A stretch of DNA of 64,000 nt from JAUWQU01 sp964605095 (lineage in GTDB: Bacteria; Planctomycetota; Phycisphaerae; SM23-33). Under the pieces are notes generated by a model. It made no database searches and was not told where the DNA came from. It was given only the letters and a program-made list of their open reading frames with translations. The translations under genes and the position numbers were made by a program. Shown here one piece after another: positions 9,250 to 19,449 of the stretch. Location: assembly GCA_964605095.1 (NCBI GenBank), contig CAZSBS010000001.1, positions 5,473 through 69,472 of the forward strand, in the 5' to 3' direction. Positions within the stretch are counted from its first letter, which is position 1. Each line of letters begins with the position of its first letter.

Positions 9250-9618
9250 ATGAAGCCAAGTGTCAAGAAACATGTTCGGCGGCTGCGGCGCAAGAGCCAC
9301 GTTCGCAAGACGGTCTCCGGGACGCCAGACAGGCCCCGGCTGACCATCTTCCGCAGCCAGAAGAACATCTACGTGCAGATAGTGGACGACATGGCCGGAC
9401 GGACGCTGGTGGCCGCGTCCAGCCAGGAAAAGCCCCTGCGGGAGAAGCTGACCCGCGGCGGCAACAGGGCCGCGGCCGAGGCGGTCGGGACCTTCCTGGC
9501 GGAAAAGGCGGTTCAGGCCGGCATAAAGAAGGTCGTCTTCGACCGCAACGGTTACCCGTTCCACGGGCGCATCAAGGAACTGGCCGAAGCCGCCCGCAAA
9601 GGCGGGCTGGAGTTTTAA
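9250..9618 (+). CDS. rplR: 50S ribosomal protein L18
   Basis: 5S rRNA-binding protein, 122 residues from ATG 9250. Features are the basic N-terminus RRLRRKSHVRKTV, the segment PRLTIFRSQKNIYVQIVDD, and the end KKVVFDRNGYPFHGRIKEL. The order rplF-rplR-rpsE is standard. Confidence 0.97.
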   Translation: MKPSVKKHVRRLRRKSHVRKTVSGTPDRPRLTIFRSQKNIYVQIVDDMAGRTLVAASSQEKPLREKLTRGGNRAAAEAVGTFLAEKAVQAGIKKVVFDRNGYPFHGRIKELAEAARKGGLEF

Positions 9619-9633
9619 ACAGGAGCACGCATC

Positions 9634-10152
9634 GTGGCGCTTGAAAGACGTCCAAGCCGTAGAGGTCGCGAAGATTTCGCCGAAGAGGGCGGACTGGAAG
9701 ACAATGTCGTCCAGATCTACCGCTGCTCGAAGGTCGTAAAGGGTGGCCGGCGGTTTAGCTTCGCGGCGCTCGTCGTCGTCGGAGACCGCAACGGCACCGT
9801 CGGCATCGGCTACGGAAAGGCCAAGGAAGTGCCCGTCGCAGTCGAGAAGGGCATTGCCGACGCCAAGAAAAACATGCAGATCCTGCGCCTGAAGGGCCGG
9901 AGTATTCCGCACAAGGTCATCGGCAAGCACGGCGCCAGTTCCGTGGTGCTGGTCCCGGCCTCGGATGGCACGGGCGTGATTGCCGGCAAGAAGCTCCGCC
10001 CGCTGTTGGAGTTGGCAGGTATACACGACGTTTTGACAAAGGCCTACGGCTCGACCTCGGCCAAGAACCTGCTCAAGGCGGGGCTCAAGGCCCTCAAGCA
10101 GCTTCGAACCGCCGAGGACATCGCCGAACTGCGAGGAGTGATCTTCTCATGA
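9634..10152 (+). CDS. rpsE: 30S ribosomal protein S5
   Basis: Decoding-fidelity protein, 172 residues, GTG start preceded by AGGAG. The double-stranded-RNA-binding part KVVKGGRRFSFAALVVVGD is followed by GYGKAKEVPVAVEKG and the fold's GTGVIAGKKLRPLLELAGI. The stop overlaps the rplO ATG. Confidence 0.97.
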   Translation: MALERRPSRRGREDFAEEGGLEDNVVQIYRCSKVVKGGRRFSFAALVVVGDRNGTVGIGYGKAKEVPVAVEKGIADAKKNMQILRLKGRSIPHKVIGKHGASSVVLVPASDGTGVIAGKKLRPLLELAGIHDVLTKAYGSTSAKNLLKAGLKALKQLRTAEDIAELRGVIFS

Positions 10153-10595
10153 AACTCGACGATATCCTCAGCGCAGCCGGGAAGTACAAGGCCCGCACCC
10201 GCGTCGGCCGAGGCACAGGCTCCGGCCAGGGCAAGACGTCAGGCCGGGGCAGCAAGGGCTACCACTCGCGTCCGGGCAGCAACCGCGCCTTCGGCTTCGA
10301 GGGCGGGCAAAACCCGATGCTCAAGCGCATCCCCAAGCGTGGCTTCAGCAACGAGAATTTCCGGGTGGAATACGAGGTCGTCAACCTTGCGTGCCTCCAG
10401 GAAAAGTTCGAAGACGGCGCCCGCGTTGACGCCGCCGCCCTTGTCAAGGCCCGGCTGATAAGTGGCCCGGCCGCACTTGTGAAAATCCTCGGCACCGGCG
10501 AGTTGACCAAGAAGCTCACCGTGGCCGCCAAGAAGTTCTCGAAGTCCGCCGCCGAGAAGATCGCGCAGGCTGGCGGATCGGTGGAGTTGGTATAG
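10149..10595 (+). CDS. rplO: 50S ribosomal protein L15
   Basis: Late-assembly protein, 148 residues. Gly/Arg-rich N-terminus RVGRGTGSGQGKTSGRGSKG and FEGGQNPMLKRIPKRGF are typical. The start overlaps rpsE. It precedes secY, the usual spc-operon order. rpmD (L30), often found between rpsE and rplO, is absent, as in many phyla. Confidence 0.97.
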   Translation: MKLDDILSAAGKYKARTRVGRGTGSGQGKTSGRGSKGYHSRPGSNRAFGFEGGQNPMLKRIPKRGFSNENFRVEYEVVNLACLQEKFEDGARVDAAALVKARLISGPAALVKILGTGELTKKLTVAAKKFSKSAAEKIAQAGGSVELV

Positions 10596-10632
10596 CGAGC
10601 AGTCCGGCATGTGCCGATAAGGATTCGCGAAT

Positions 10633-12230
<1,598 letters not shown>

Positions 12231-12231
<1 letters not shown>

Positions 12232-12899
12232 TGAGCATGAGAATTGTGCTGATGGGTCCTCCAGGCGCGGGCAAGGGCACGCAGGCCAAGCGGCTTGTGG
12301 ATAAGTTCGGCTTCGTGCATCTGTCCAGCGGCGACATCTTCCGGGCTGAGAAGGCCGGCGGATCGGACCTGGGCCGGAAACTGGCTGAGTACATGAATGC
12401 CGGCAAGCTTGTCCCGGACGACGTCGTCGTGGAGATGATGGCCAAGGCCATCACCGCCGCGGATTCGCGCGGCGCAGGGCTGATGCTCGACGGGTTCCCG
12501 CGGACGGTCCCCCAGGCCGAGGCGTTGGATAAGCAGTTGTCGGCGGCTGGCAAACCGCTGGACGGCGTGGTGGTGATAACCTGCGACGACGAGCCGATCG
12601 TGTCGCGGATAACAGGGCGGCGTAGCTGCCCCAAGTGCGGGCGCGTTTACCACGTGAAGTACATGCCGCCCAAGAACGACAAAATGTGCGATGACTGTGC
12701 GGGCACCAAGCTGGTGCAGCGGTTGGATGACAAAGAAGAAGTTGTCCGCGACCGGCTTAAGGCTTATTATGGCCAAACTCAACCAGTGGTCGGGTACTAT
12801 CGTGAGTCCGGCAAGGTCAAGGTCGTCGAGGTTGACGGCAACGGTTCGCCTGACAGCGTGACAGCCTCGCTGGCTGAGGCAGTTGGTGCTCTGGGCTAG
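12231..12899 (+). CDS. adk: Adenylate kinase with zinc-type lid
   Basis: Converts AMP and ATP to two ADP in the cytoplasm. It has 222 residues. The P-loop GPPGAGKGTQAKRL is at residues 8-21, and the AMP-site LMLDGFPRTVPQAE lies mid-protein. The lid carries CPKC and, later, CDDC, the four-cysteine zinc form. It overlaps secY by one base, the common secY-adk-map arrangement. Confidence 0.97.
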
Positions 12900-12918
12900 G
12901 CGCCGGGATGGCGAGATT

Positions 12919-13698
12919 GTGGCTATAAGGCTTAAAACGCCGGAGCAGATAGAGAAGATGCGGCTGGCTGGGCGGCTGGTGCATGATGTGCTCCAGCAGC
13001 TCGGAAAGCTGGCGGCTCCGGGCGTCACGACGCTGGAGCTTGACAAGGAAGCCGAGCGGCTGACGCTAGCCGCCGGTGCCCAGTGCCTGTTCAAGGGCGT
13101 GCCCGGGCGGTATGGCGCCGGGCCGTTTCCGGGCGCTACCTGCATCTCGATAAACGAGCAGGTGGTGCATGGGATACCGTCGCCGCGGAAGATTCGCGAC
13201 GGCGACATAGTCAGCATCGACTTTGGCGTGCGGCTGAACGGATGGTGCGGCGATGCGGCCGACACGTTTATTGTCGGCGAGGCGCCGACGGACGTGCGGC
13301 GGCTGGTTGGCGTGACGCGGAACTCTCTGGCGATCGCGTTGGAGATGGTCCGGCCTGGCGAGAAGTGGTCTAATATCGCCCGGGCCATGCAGGAATATGT
13401 AGAAAGCGAAGGTTTCGCCGTGGTTCGCGAGTTTGTTGGCCACGGCATTGGCACGGAGATGCACGAGGACCCGAAGGTCCCGAATTTCGTCTCTCCGGAG
13501 TTGCGTGCCAGGGACATCGTGTTGAAGGAAGGTATGGTCCTGGCGATCGAGCCTATGGTGAACATGGGCTCCTGTGCGGTTGAGTTGGCGGCTGACCGGT
13601 GGACGGTTGTGACCAAGGATCGTCGGCCATCGGCCCATTACGAGCATAGCGTCGCGGTTCGCTCCGGCGGGGCCGATGCGCTTACCGACGGACGGTAA
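12919..13698 (+). CDS. map: Methionine aminopeptidase, type I
   Basis: Removes initiator methionine from new proteins. It has 259 residues from GTG 12919, chosen because it gives the standard opening of a basic residue then LKTPEQIEKMRLAGR. Upstream in-frame TTG/GTG codons overlap adk. The five metal ligands are recognisable: D in SIDFGV, D in GDAADTF, H in GHGIGTEMHE, E in AIEPMV and E in HYEHSVAV. The next gene is rpmJ, without infA between. Confidence 0.95.
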   Translation: MAIRLKTPEQIEKMRLAGRLVHDVLQQLGKLAAPGVTTLELDKEAERLTLAAGAQCLFKGVPGRYGAGPFPGATCISINEQVVHGIPSPRKIRDGDIVSIDFGVRLNGWCGDAADTFIVGEAPTDVRRLVGVTRNSLAIALEMVRPGEKWSNIARAMQEYVESEGFAVVREFVGHGIGTEMHEDPKVPNFVSPELRARDIVLKEGMVLAIEPMVNMGSCAVELAADRWTVVTKDRRPSAHYEHSVAVRSGGADALTDGR

Positions 13699-13716
13699 GG
13701 TCCAGCGAGGTGTGAA

Positions 13717-13830
13717 ATGAAAGTTCGCTCATCAGTAAAGCGGATGTGTGAGAATTGCAAGGTGATCAGGCGTCGCGGGATAGTGCGCGTGATCTGCACG
13801 AACCCCAAGCACAAGCAGCGCCAGGGATAA
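13717..13830 (+). CDS. rpmJ: 50S ribosomal protein L36, zinc type
   Basis: 37-residue protein reading [20 protein letters not shown] and ending NPKHKQRQG. It is the standard L36 length and includes the zinc ligands C11, C14, C27 and H32. It lies between map and rpsM, the classic position. Confidence 0.97.
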   Translation: MKVRSSVKRMCENCKVIRRRGIVRVICTNPKHKQRQG

Positions 13831-13852
13831 CAACCTGGGCAGGAGAGAGCGT

Positions 13853-14236
13853 ATGCCACGTGTGGCAGGTGTTGACATTCCTAACGACAAGCCGACGCTT
13901 TATGCGTTGCAGTACATTTACGGCATCGGCAAGAAGTTCGCCTCTGATATCTGCAAGAAGGCCCAGGTGGAGCCGACCCGTCGAGCCAAGGAGCTGACGG
14001 AAGGCGAGCTCTCGAAGATTGCTGGTGTTCTGGACAGCGATTACGTGATCGAGGGCCAGCTTCGCCGGCAGATATCACAGAACATTTCGCGTCTGCGCGA
14101 CATAGGCTGCTATCGCGGGTTCCGCCATCGCCGCGGGTTGCCGGTTCGCGGGCAGCGCACGAAGACCAACGCCCGGACCCGCAAGGGCCCGCGAAAGACG
14201 GTTGCCGGCAAGAAGTCGGTCAAGGAGATGCGGTAA
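13853..14236 (+). CDS. rpsM: 30S ribosomal protein S13
   Basis: Head protein contacting tRNA and the B1 bridge. It has 127 residues. [24 protein letters not shown] start, [13 protein letters not shown] helix-two-turn-helix, and the end [21 protein letters not shown] are diagnostic. An AGGAG site lies upstream. Confidence 0.97.
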   Translation: MPRVAGVDIPNDKPTLYALQYIYGIGKKFASDICKKAQVEPTRRAKELTEGELSKIAGVLDSDYVIEGQLRRQISQNISRLRDIGCYRGFRHRRGLPVRGQRTKTNARTRKGPRKTVAGKKSVKEMR

Positions 14237-14239
14237 GCC

Positions 14240-14623
14240 ATGGCCCAGACACGCAAAGTCAAGAAGGTCCGTCGCAACGTCGCCCGCGGCGTGGTGTATA
14301 TCAAGGCGACTTTCAACAACACGCTGGTCGCCATCACCGACACCAGCGGCGACACGTTGGCGACCGCCTCGGGCGGGACGATTGGTTTCAAGGGTTCCCG
14401 CAAGAGCACGCCGTTCGCGGCGACGCGGGCTGCTCGCACCGCGGCCGACAAGGCCAAGAAAATGGGCCTCCACGAGGTGGAGGTCCGGGTCAACGGCCCC
14501 GGCAGCGGCCGGGAAAGCGCGATAAGCGCGCTCCAGGCGGCAGGGTTGAAGATCCTGTCGATCGAGGACGTGACCCCAATACCGCACAATGGTTGCCGCC
14601 CGCGCAAGAGACGCCGCGTGTAG
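14240..14623 (+). CDS. rpsK: 30S ribosomal protein S11
   Basis: Platform protein at the E site, 127 residues. [21 protein letters not shown] and the end [20 protein letters not shown] are typical. It starts three bases after the rpsM stop. Confidence 0.98.
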   Translation: MAQTRKVKKVRRNVARGVVYIKATFNNTLVAITDTSGDTLATASGGTIGFKGSRKSTPFAATRAARTAADKAKKMGLHEVEVRVNGPGSGRESAISALQAAGLKILSIEDVTPIPHNGCRPRKRRRV

Positions 14624-14657
14624 GCTGCGTAACAAGGCTTAAGGAGCATAACTAACG

Positions 14658-15290
14658 ATGGGACGCTATACGGGACCTGTTTGCAGGCGATGCCGCCGCG
14701 AGGGGATCAAACTGATGCTCAAGGGCACGCGGTGCGAAACCGCCAAGTGCCCGATGGAGCGCCAGTGGCGTTCCTCGCCGCCCGGCCAGCATAGCTGGCA
14801 TCGCGGCAGAGGCAGCGAGTACCGCCTGCGCCTGCGCGAGAAGCAGAAGGTCAAACGATATTACGGAGTCTTCGAGCGCCAGTTCATGCGCTACTTCCAT
14901 CGCGCCGAGCGCCAGAAGGGCAACACGGGCGCTGCCCTGCTGAGCCTGCTGGAGCGGCGGCTGGACAACGTCTTCTGCAAGCTGGGCTTCGCGCCGTCGC
15001 GGGCCAGCGCCCGCCAGACCATCAGCCACGGGCACGTCCACGTAAACGGCAGGCCCGTCAGCGTGTCCAGCTACCTGGTCAAGGTTGGCGACAAGATTGC
15101 GATCAAGGATTCCGAGCGGTCAAAGAAGCTCGTACGCGTCTGGCTGGAAGAGCTTGGTGAGCCGCACTTGCAGAACTGGCTCAAGCTCGACCTGACCAAG
15201 CTTGAAGCGGAGATACTGGCCGTCCCGACTCGCGAGGACGTCCAGATCCCCGTAGAGGAACAGCTCATCGTGGAGCTCTGCGGCCAGTAA
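14658..15290 (+). CDS. rpsD: 30S ribosomal protein S4, zinc form
   Basis: Primary 16S binder, 210 residues. The N-terminal zinc site is formed by C9, C12, C26 and C31. The S4 RNA-binding domain follows at LERRLDNVFCKLGFAPSRAS and ARQTISHGHVHVNGRPV. In E. coli S4 represses the alpha operon. No pseudoknot target was identified here. Confidence 0.97.
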   Translation: MGRYTGPVCRRCRREGIKLMLKGTRCETAKCPMERQWRSSPPGQHSWHRGRGSEYRLRLREKQKVKRYYGVFERQFMRYFHRAERQKGNTGAALLSLLERRLDNVFCKLGFAPSRASARQTISHGHVHVNGRPVSVSSYLVKVGDKIAIKDSERSKKLVRVWLEELGEPHLQNWLKLDLTKLEAEILAVPTREDVQIPVEEQLIVELCGQ

Positions 15291-15354
15291 GCCGCAGCCG
15301 GATGGCCAAACGGCACCAACTGTAGAATGCCCCGAAGGATACGGAGATAGGCGA

Positions 15355-16374
15355 ATGCGAATCAGGTGGCGCGGTCTGGAATTGCCCACGCGGGTTGTGA
15401 ACGATCAAGAGGTGTCCACGCCGATGTACGGGAGGTTCTCTATAGAACCTTTCGAACGCGGCTTCGGCATCACCGTGGGAAACTCAATCAGGCGGATTCT
15501 GCTCAGCAGCCTTCAAGGCGCGGCGATCACCAGCATCAAGATCGTCGGGGCCGAGCACGAGTTCACCAGCCTGCCCGGAGTGCTGGAGGATGTCACCGAC
15601 ATCATCCTTAACATCAAGAACCTCGTGGTCAAGAGCCACAATGAGGAGCCCAGGGCCCTGCGCCTGCACAGCGAGGTCAAGGGCCCCGTCAAGGCTGGAA
15701 TGATCGAGTGTGATCCGTCGATCGAGATAATCAACAGGGACCTCGTGCTGGCGACGCTGACCGACAACGTCCCGTTCAACATGGAACTGATCGCCGAGAC
15801 CGGGCGCGGGTTCCTGCCGGCCGATGAAATGATCGACCCCGACTCCGACCAGGAGGCCGGGCGGATTTTCGTCGATGCGTCGTTCTCGCCGGTTACCCGG
15901 GTGCGATACCGCACCGAGGACACCCGCGTCGGCCAGAGGACCAACTACGACCGCCTGGTGATGGAGATCTGGACCAACGGCACGATCACGCCGGAGATGG
16001 CGATGGTCGAGGCGGGCAAGATTCTCCGCAAGCACCTCAACCCGTTCGTCCAGTACTTCGAGCTCGGCGAGCAGATCGTCGAGTCCGGCACGCCCGAGGT
16101 GGTGCAGGATGTGGATACCGAACTGGACCGCAAGCTTCACATGCCGACCCACGAGTTGGAACTTTCGGTCCGCGCCAACAACTGCCTCGAGGCAGTCAAG
16201 ATCGAGTTCGTCGGGCAACTGGTCCAGTTGGCCGAGGTGGACCTGCTGAAGATCCGCAGTTTCGGCAAGACATCCCTCCGCGAGATCAAGAGGAAGCTCC
16301 AGGACATCGGGCTGTCGCTGGGGATGACCGTGAAGTTCGATATCCCCGTGCCGGAGATTCCGGACGACGAATAG
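15355..16374 (+). CDS. rpoA: DNA-directed RNA polymerase alpha subunit
   Basis: Scaffold for RNA polymerase assembly and contact point for activators. It has 339 residues. The N-terminal domain shows FERGFGITVGNSIRRILLSS and the dimerisation region. The C-terminal domain follows, with VQLAEVDLLKIRSFGKTSL. It lies between rpsD and rplQ in the alpha operon. Confidence 0.98.
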   Translation: MRIRWRGLELPTRVVNDQEVSTPMYGRFSIEPFERGFGITVGNSIRRILLSSLQGAAITSIKIVGAEHEFTSLPGVLEDVTDIILNIKNLVVKSHNEEPRALRLHSEVKGPVKAGMIECDPSIEIINRDLVLATLTDNVPFNMELIAETGRGFLPADEMIDPDSDQEAGRIFVDASFSPVTRVRYRTEDTRVGQRTNYDRLVMEIWTNGTITPEMAMVEAGKILRKHLNPFVQYFELGEQIVESGTPEVVQDVDTELDRKLHMPTHELELSVRANNCLEAVKIEFVGQLVQLAEVDLLKIRSFGKTSLREIKRKLQDIGLSLGMTVKFDIPVPEIPDDE

Positions 16375-16420
16375 CCCACGGGCAACCGGGAAAACCGACA
16401 AATAAGAAAGTCCCCAGATT

Positions 16421-17005
16421 ATGCGTCATCGTGTTTCAGGCAGAAACCTCAGCCGCAGCAGCAGCCATCGCAGTTCGCTGCGTCGTAACATGGCCGCGTC
16501 ACTTTTCCAGTACGGCGCGATTCGCACCACAGCCCCAAAGGCCAAGGAGCTGCGCCGCTTCGTCGAGAAGCTCATTACGCACGCCAAGAAGAACACGCTT
16601 CACGCCCGGCGGATGGTGATCTCCGCGCTGGGCCGCGACAGGGCCATGTTCGGCGTCGACGAGGAGCGGATGGACAAGACCATCGTGCAGAAGCTCTTCG
16701 ACGAGATCGCCCCGAGTTATGCCGAGCGCCCCGGCGGGTACACCCGCATCATCCGCCTGGCTGAACGGCGGATCGGCGACGCCGGCGAGCAGGTGATACT
16801 CCAGTTGGTTGAGGAAGGCAAGGCCGCCCCGACCGCCGCGGCCGCCGGCACATCACGCCGCCGACGCCGCGCCACCAAACGCCACGCAGCCGCCACCGAC
16901 GCTGCCGCCCAAACCGCCCAGGCCACAACCGCCAAGGCCGATGAGGCACAGGCGGAGGAAGCACCAGCCGATGAGGCCGACGCCGGCGAGAAGACTCAAG
17001 AGTAA
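16421..17005 (+). CDS. rplQ: 50S ribosomal protein L17 with long C-terminal tail
   Basis: Tunnel-exit region protein. It has 194 residues against about 120-130 in the family. The core runs MRHRVSGRNLSRSSSHRSSL to RIIRLAERRIGDAGEQVILQ. After about residue 130 there is an Ala/Thr/Glu-rich low-complexity tail beginning with an Arg cluster. It is the last gene of the superoperon. Confidence 0.95.
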   Translation: MRHRVSGRNLSRSSSHRSSLRRNMAASLFQYGAIRTTAPKAKELRRFVEKLITHAKKNTLHARRMVISALGRDRAMFGVDEERMDKTIVQKLFDEIAPSYAERPGGYTRIIRLAERRIGDAGEQVILQLVEEGKAAPTAAAAGTSRRRRRATKRHAAATDAAAQTAQATTAKADEAQAEEAPADEADAGEKTQE

Positions 17006-17064
17006 CAAGAACAGCCTTTCGTACTAACAGGCGGCAGCCATGGCGCTGCCGAGATCGAAACACA

Positions 17065-17110
17065 CGGCGGCTTGGGATGCCCGCAAGGGCGAGTGAATCC
17101 CAAGCCGCCG
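17065..17110 (+). terminator. Hairpin terminator of the ribosomal superoperon
   Basis: A perfect 14-bp stem pairs 17065-17078 with 17097-17110 across an 18-base loop and is followed by TTCTATTG. A smaller stem (ACGCC/GGCGT, 17130-17143) follows with TTATGTTTATTT. The pair fits transcription termination after rplQ. Confidence 0.65.
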
Positions 17111-17211
17111 TTCTATTGCGTTTGTAGTGACGCCGTAAGGCGTTATGTTTATTTGCAATGTCTGCCGCGCGAGGTCCATTCGGGTCGCGCATAACGCCGG
17201 CCTGGGCGATG

Positions 17212-17524
17212 TCAGATGATTCCCACGGGCACGGCGTCCACGTCCTGGGCAAGGGGTGTGGTTTGCTTGCAGAGGCACAGGACCGCTCCCTGGCCGATGG
17301 GCATCTTCAATCGCTCCAGGGCCTTGAACGGCTCAACCAACTCTCGTCTGGGACTGGCCGTCTTCTTCACCTCGGCCGGATAGAAGACCTGGTCCTGCTG
17401 GAACAGGAAATCGACTTCTGTTCCATCCCGGTCACGGTAGTAATAGAGTTGAGGCGTCTTGCCGCGGTGCCACCAGCTCTTGAGCAATTCACATAGCACG
17501 TGCGTCTCAAGGATGGCTCCGGAC
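17212..17524 (-). pseudogene. Remnant of a DUF4143 (AAA-type ATPase family) gene
   Basis: About 100 residues match the C-terminal DUF4143 domain by eye: GAILETHVLCELLKSWWHRG, then YYYRDRDGTEVDFLFQQDQ and PAEVKKTASPRR. Complete relatives are about 400 residues with an N-terminal AAA ATPase. Here the frame loses homology at about 17524 and no ATPase part follows. The opposite strand at 17525-17620 has a 31-codon open frame of unknown meaning. I read this as debris from an old deletion. Confidence 0.6.
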
Positions 17525-17627
17525 ATGGCCACGATCAGCCTTGATGACCTGAAGGAATTGCTTACCGTCGAGTCGATCTTGCTGTATCTGAAGGACAAAC
17601 TCAGCAAGACCGCCGGCTAGCCTCTCT

Positions 17628-17895
17628 AGCCCCGTTCACGGGGCTTCGCCCCCGCGACAGCGGGGGTCTAGACCAGGCCTTTTAGGCCTGGGTAGGCGTC
17701 TACGCGCCACCCCTTCTTTTTGTTTTTCCCTTAGCCCGCTTCAGCGGGCTTACAGGCTCTCGAAAGCCTTCAGGCTAAAGCCGCGCAGAAAGCACGCCGA
17801 GGCGTGCTAAACAGAAACAACAGGGGTGGGCTGACTCCCCAGGGCTGGAAGCCCTGGTCTATACCCCTTCGGGGCGAAGCCCCGTGAACGGGGCT
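17628..17895. repeat. 268-bp inverted-repeat element (MITE-like)
   Basis: Perfect 25-bp terminal inverted repeats occupy 17628-17652 and 17871-17895. Inside them a second, imperfect symmetry continues (GGTCTAGACCAGGCC near the left end, GGCTGGAAGCCCTGGTCTA near the right). Several smaller hairpins fill the centre, such as GCCCGCTTCAGCGGGC. No open frame of note is present. The heptamer CGGCTAG occurs just outside both ends (17614-17620 and 17907-17913), possibly by chance. Confidence 0.7.
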
Positions 17896-17937
17896 GAAAA
17901 GCATGGCGGCTAGGGCGGGAATCTGGTATAAACTTAC

Positions 17938-17960
17938 GCATCATGCATAGGGCATGATGC
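17938..17960. promoter_or_regulatory. Perfect 9-bp palindrome upstream of the HIT gene
   Basis: GCATCATGC (17938-17946) and GCATGATGC (17952-17960) form an inverted repeat with a 5-base centre, placed just after a TATAAA at 17927-17932. The position and symmetry would suit an operator, but no regulator is identified. Confidence 0.3.
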
Positions 17961-18010
17961 TGGTCCGGCTTTTCAGGCTCCGAGAAAGTTCCGCTTTGGC
18001 GCAAAGGCCC

Positions 18011-18430
18011 ATGAGAGACCCCAACTGCATATTCTGCAAGATTATCGACGGTAAGATTCCTGCCGTGAAGGTTCTGGAAACGCCCGAGTTCCTGGCCTTC
18101 ATGGACATTGGCCCGCTTGCCGAGGGGCATGTGCTGCTGATCCCGGCTGGGCATTATGAGACGATCGACCAGATGCCGGCCGAGCTGGCCGGGGCAATGC
18201 TGGCCCAACTGCCGCGGCTGGTTCGCGGCGTCCGGGCCGCGACGCTCTGCCAGGGCGTGAACATCCTCCAGAACAACGGCGCAGTCGCCCACCAGGAAGT
18301 CATGCACGTACACTTCCACATCATCCCCCGCAAGGCCGGCGACGCGTTCAGGTTCAACTGGCCGGCTGGGAAATATCCCCATGGGCGGATCGAGGAGATT
18401 GCCGAAGCTATCCGCCAGAAGCTGGATTGA
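18011..18430 (+). CDS. HIT family hydrolase
   Basis: Nucleotide hydrolase or transferase of the histidine-triad superfamily, probably cytoplasmic. It has 139 residues from ATG 18011, with AAAGG just upstream. An earlier in-frame ATG at 17954 sits in the palindrome. NCIFCKIIDGKIP near the start and the active-site triad HVHFHIIPR near residue 100 are clear. The CIFC pair suggests zinc binding, as in the HinT-like branch. The exact substrate cannot be told. Confidence 0.93.
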   Translation: MRDPNCIFCKIIDGKIPAVKVLETPEFLAFMDIGPLAEGHVLLIPAGHYETIDQMPAELAGAMLAQLPRLVRGVRAATLCQGVNILQNNGAVAHQEVMHVHFHIIPRKAGDAFRFNWPAGKYPHGRIEEIAEAIRQKLD

Positions 18431-18489
18431 TTGGTCGGGTAGCGCCGGCGGTGCGTGGCACGCCCGTAAGCGACCGCTAATCGGAAAGG

Positions 18490-18664
18490 CAATCTCGAAT
18501 CTCGAAATACGAAACAAATCCCAAATTCCAAATTCAAATGTTCAAAACGCCGGGAGATGGCGTCATACTTGCCTGTGAGGGATCTGAGCGCCGCCTTGGA
18601 GCTTTTGTTTTGGTTTTTGTATTTTGAGATTGTTTCGGATTTCGTGCTTCGGATTTCGGATTTT
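18490..18664. repeat. Imperfect inverted repeat in the gap before the lipoprotein cyclophilin
   Basis: The left part (about 18490-18540) is built on CTCGAAATACGAAACAAATC. The right part (about 18617-18664) on TTTCGGATTTCGTGCTTCGG is roughly its reverse complement. The stretch is AT-rich against GC-rich surroundings and ends just before the ribosome-binding site at 18675. It has no coding signal. Confidence 0.5.
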
Positions 18665-18686
18665 TCTGTTTCGCAAGGAGCAACAT

Positions 18687-19334
18687 ATGCGCATCTGGAC
18701 AAATGCAGGCAGGATCGCGGCCCTGGCCGTCGCGTCGGCAGCCTTGGTGCTGGGCGGGTGTGATAAGTACGGTGCCGGCCGGTCCGGCAGCTTCCCGGTG
18801 GTGGATATCGTTACCTCGGCCGGGACAATCCGGGCCGAGCTCTGGCCTGACAAGGCCCCGAATACCGTCGCCAACTTCCTCCAATACGCCGATGGGGGGT
18901 TCTACGACAACACGATCTTCCATCGGTGCATCGTTGGGTTCATGATCCAGGGCGGGGGGCTTACGCCGGACTGGAAGGAAAAGCCCGCCCGGGCCGCCAT
19001 CCGCAACGAGGCGGACAGCGGCCTGCGGAACGTTCGCGGCACGCTGTCGATGGCCCGCACAAGCGATCCTCACAGCGCCACCTGCCAGTTCTTCATCAAC
19101 ACGGCCGACAACTCCAAGCTCGACCACGAGGGTAAAACCGACGCAGGCTGGGGCTACTGCGTGTTCGGGCAGGTCACATCCGGCATGGAGGTTGTCGACG
19201 CCATCGTACAAGCCCCGACGGTGGGTCCCGAGCAGAACGGTCGGCCCGCCAAGCCCGTGGTTATCAAGTCTATCCGGCGCGTGGGCGGCCCGAAGCCCGC
19301 CCCGGCCAAGGCCAAGGCGGGCAGTAAGGGATAG
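18687..19334 (+). CDS. Cyclophilin-type peptidyl-prolyl isomerase, lipoprotein
   Basis: Assists proline isomerisation during folding of exported proteins. It has 215 residues from ATG 18687, seven bases after AAGGAG. The signal peptide ends in a lipobox (LVLGGC), so the protein is lipid-anchored. The cyclophilin core shows FHRCIVGFMIQGGG, TLSMART and CQFFINTAD, which carry the catalytic Arg and the QFF pocket. A Lys/Ala tail ends the protein. A second cyclophilin follows 115 bp later. Confidence 0.93.
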   Translation: MRIWTNAGRIAALAVASAALVLGGCDKYGAGRSGSFPVVDIVTSAGTIRAELWPDKAPNTVANFLQYADGGFYDNTIFHRCIVGFMIQGGGLTPDWKEKPARAAIRNEADSGLRNVRGTLSMARTSDPHSATCQFFINTADNSKLDHEGKTDAGWGYCVFGQVTSGMEVVDAIVQAPTVGPEQNGRPAKPVVIKSIRRVGGPKPAPAKAKAGSKG

Positions 19335-19343
19335 CTATTGTTT

Positions 19344-19417
19344 CCTGCTCGCCGAAGCGAGCAGGCCTGCCGGCTTCGCCTTCCCCGGCGCGCCGGGGCG
19401 GCAAGCCCGGCTACCGT
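19344..19417. repeat. Hairpin plus palindromic module between the two cyclophilin genes
   Basis: CCTGCTCGC/GCGAGCAGG (19344-19365, loop CGAA) forms a 9-bp stem that may terminate the upstream gene. It is followed by the 16-bp palindrome CCCCGGCGCGCCGGGG (19383-19398) and GGCAAGCCCGGCTACCGT (19400-19417). That last 18-mer recurs exactly at 23730-23747, and a near-copy of the palindrome lies at 43440-43455. Confidence 0.55.
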
Positions 19418-19449
19418 CTACCGTCTACTGATGACCAAGAAAGGACTAC

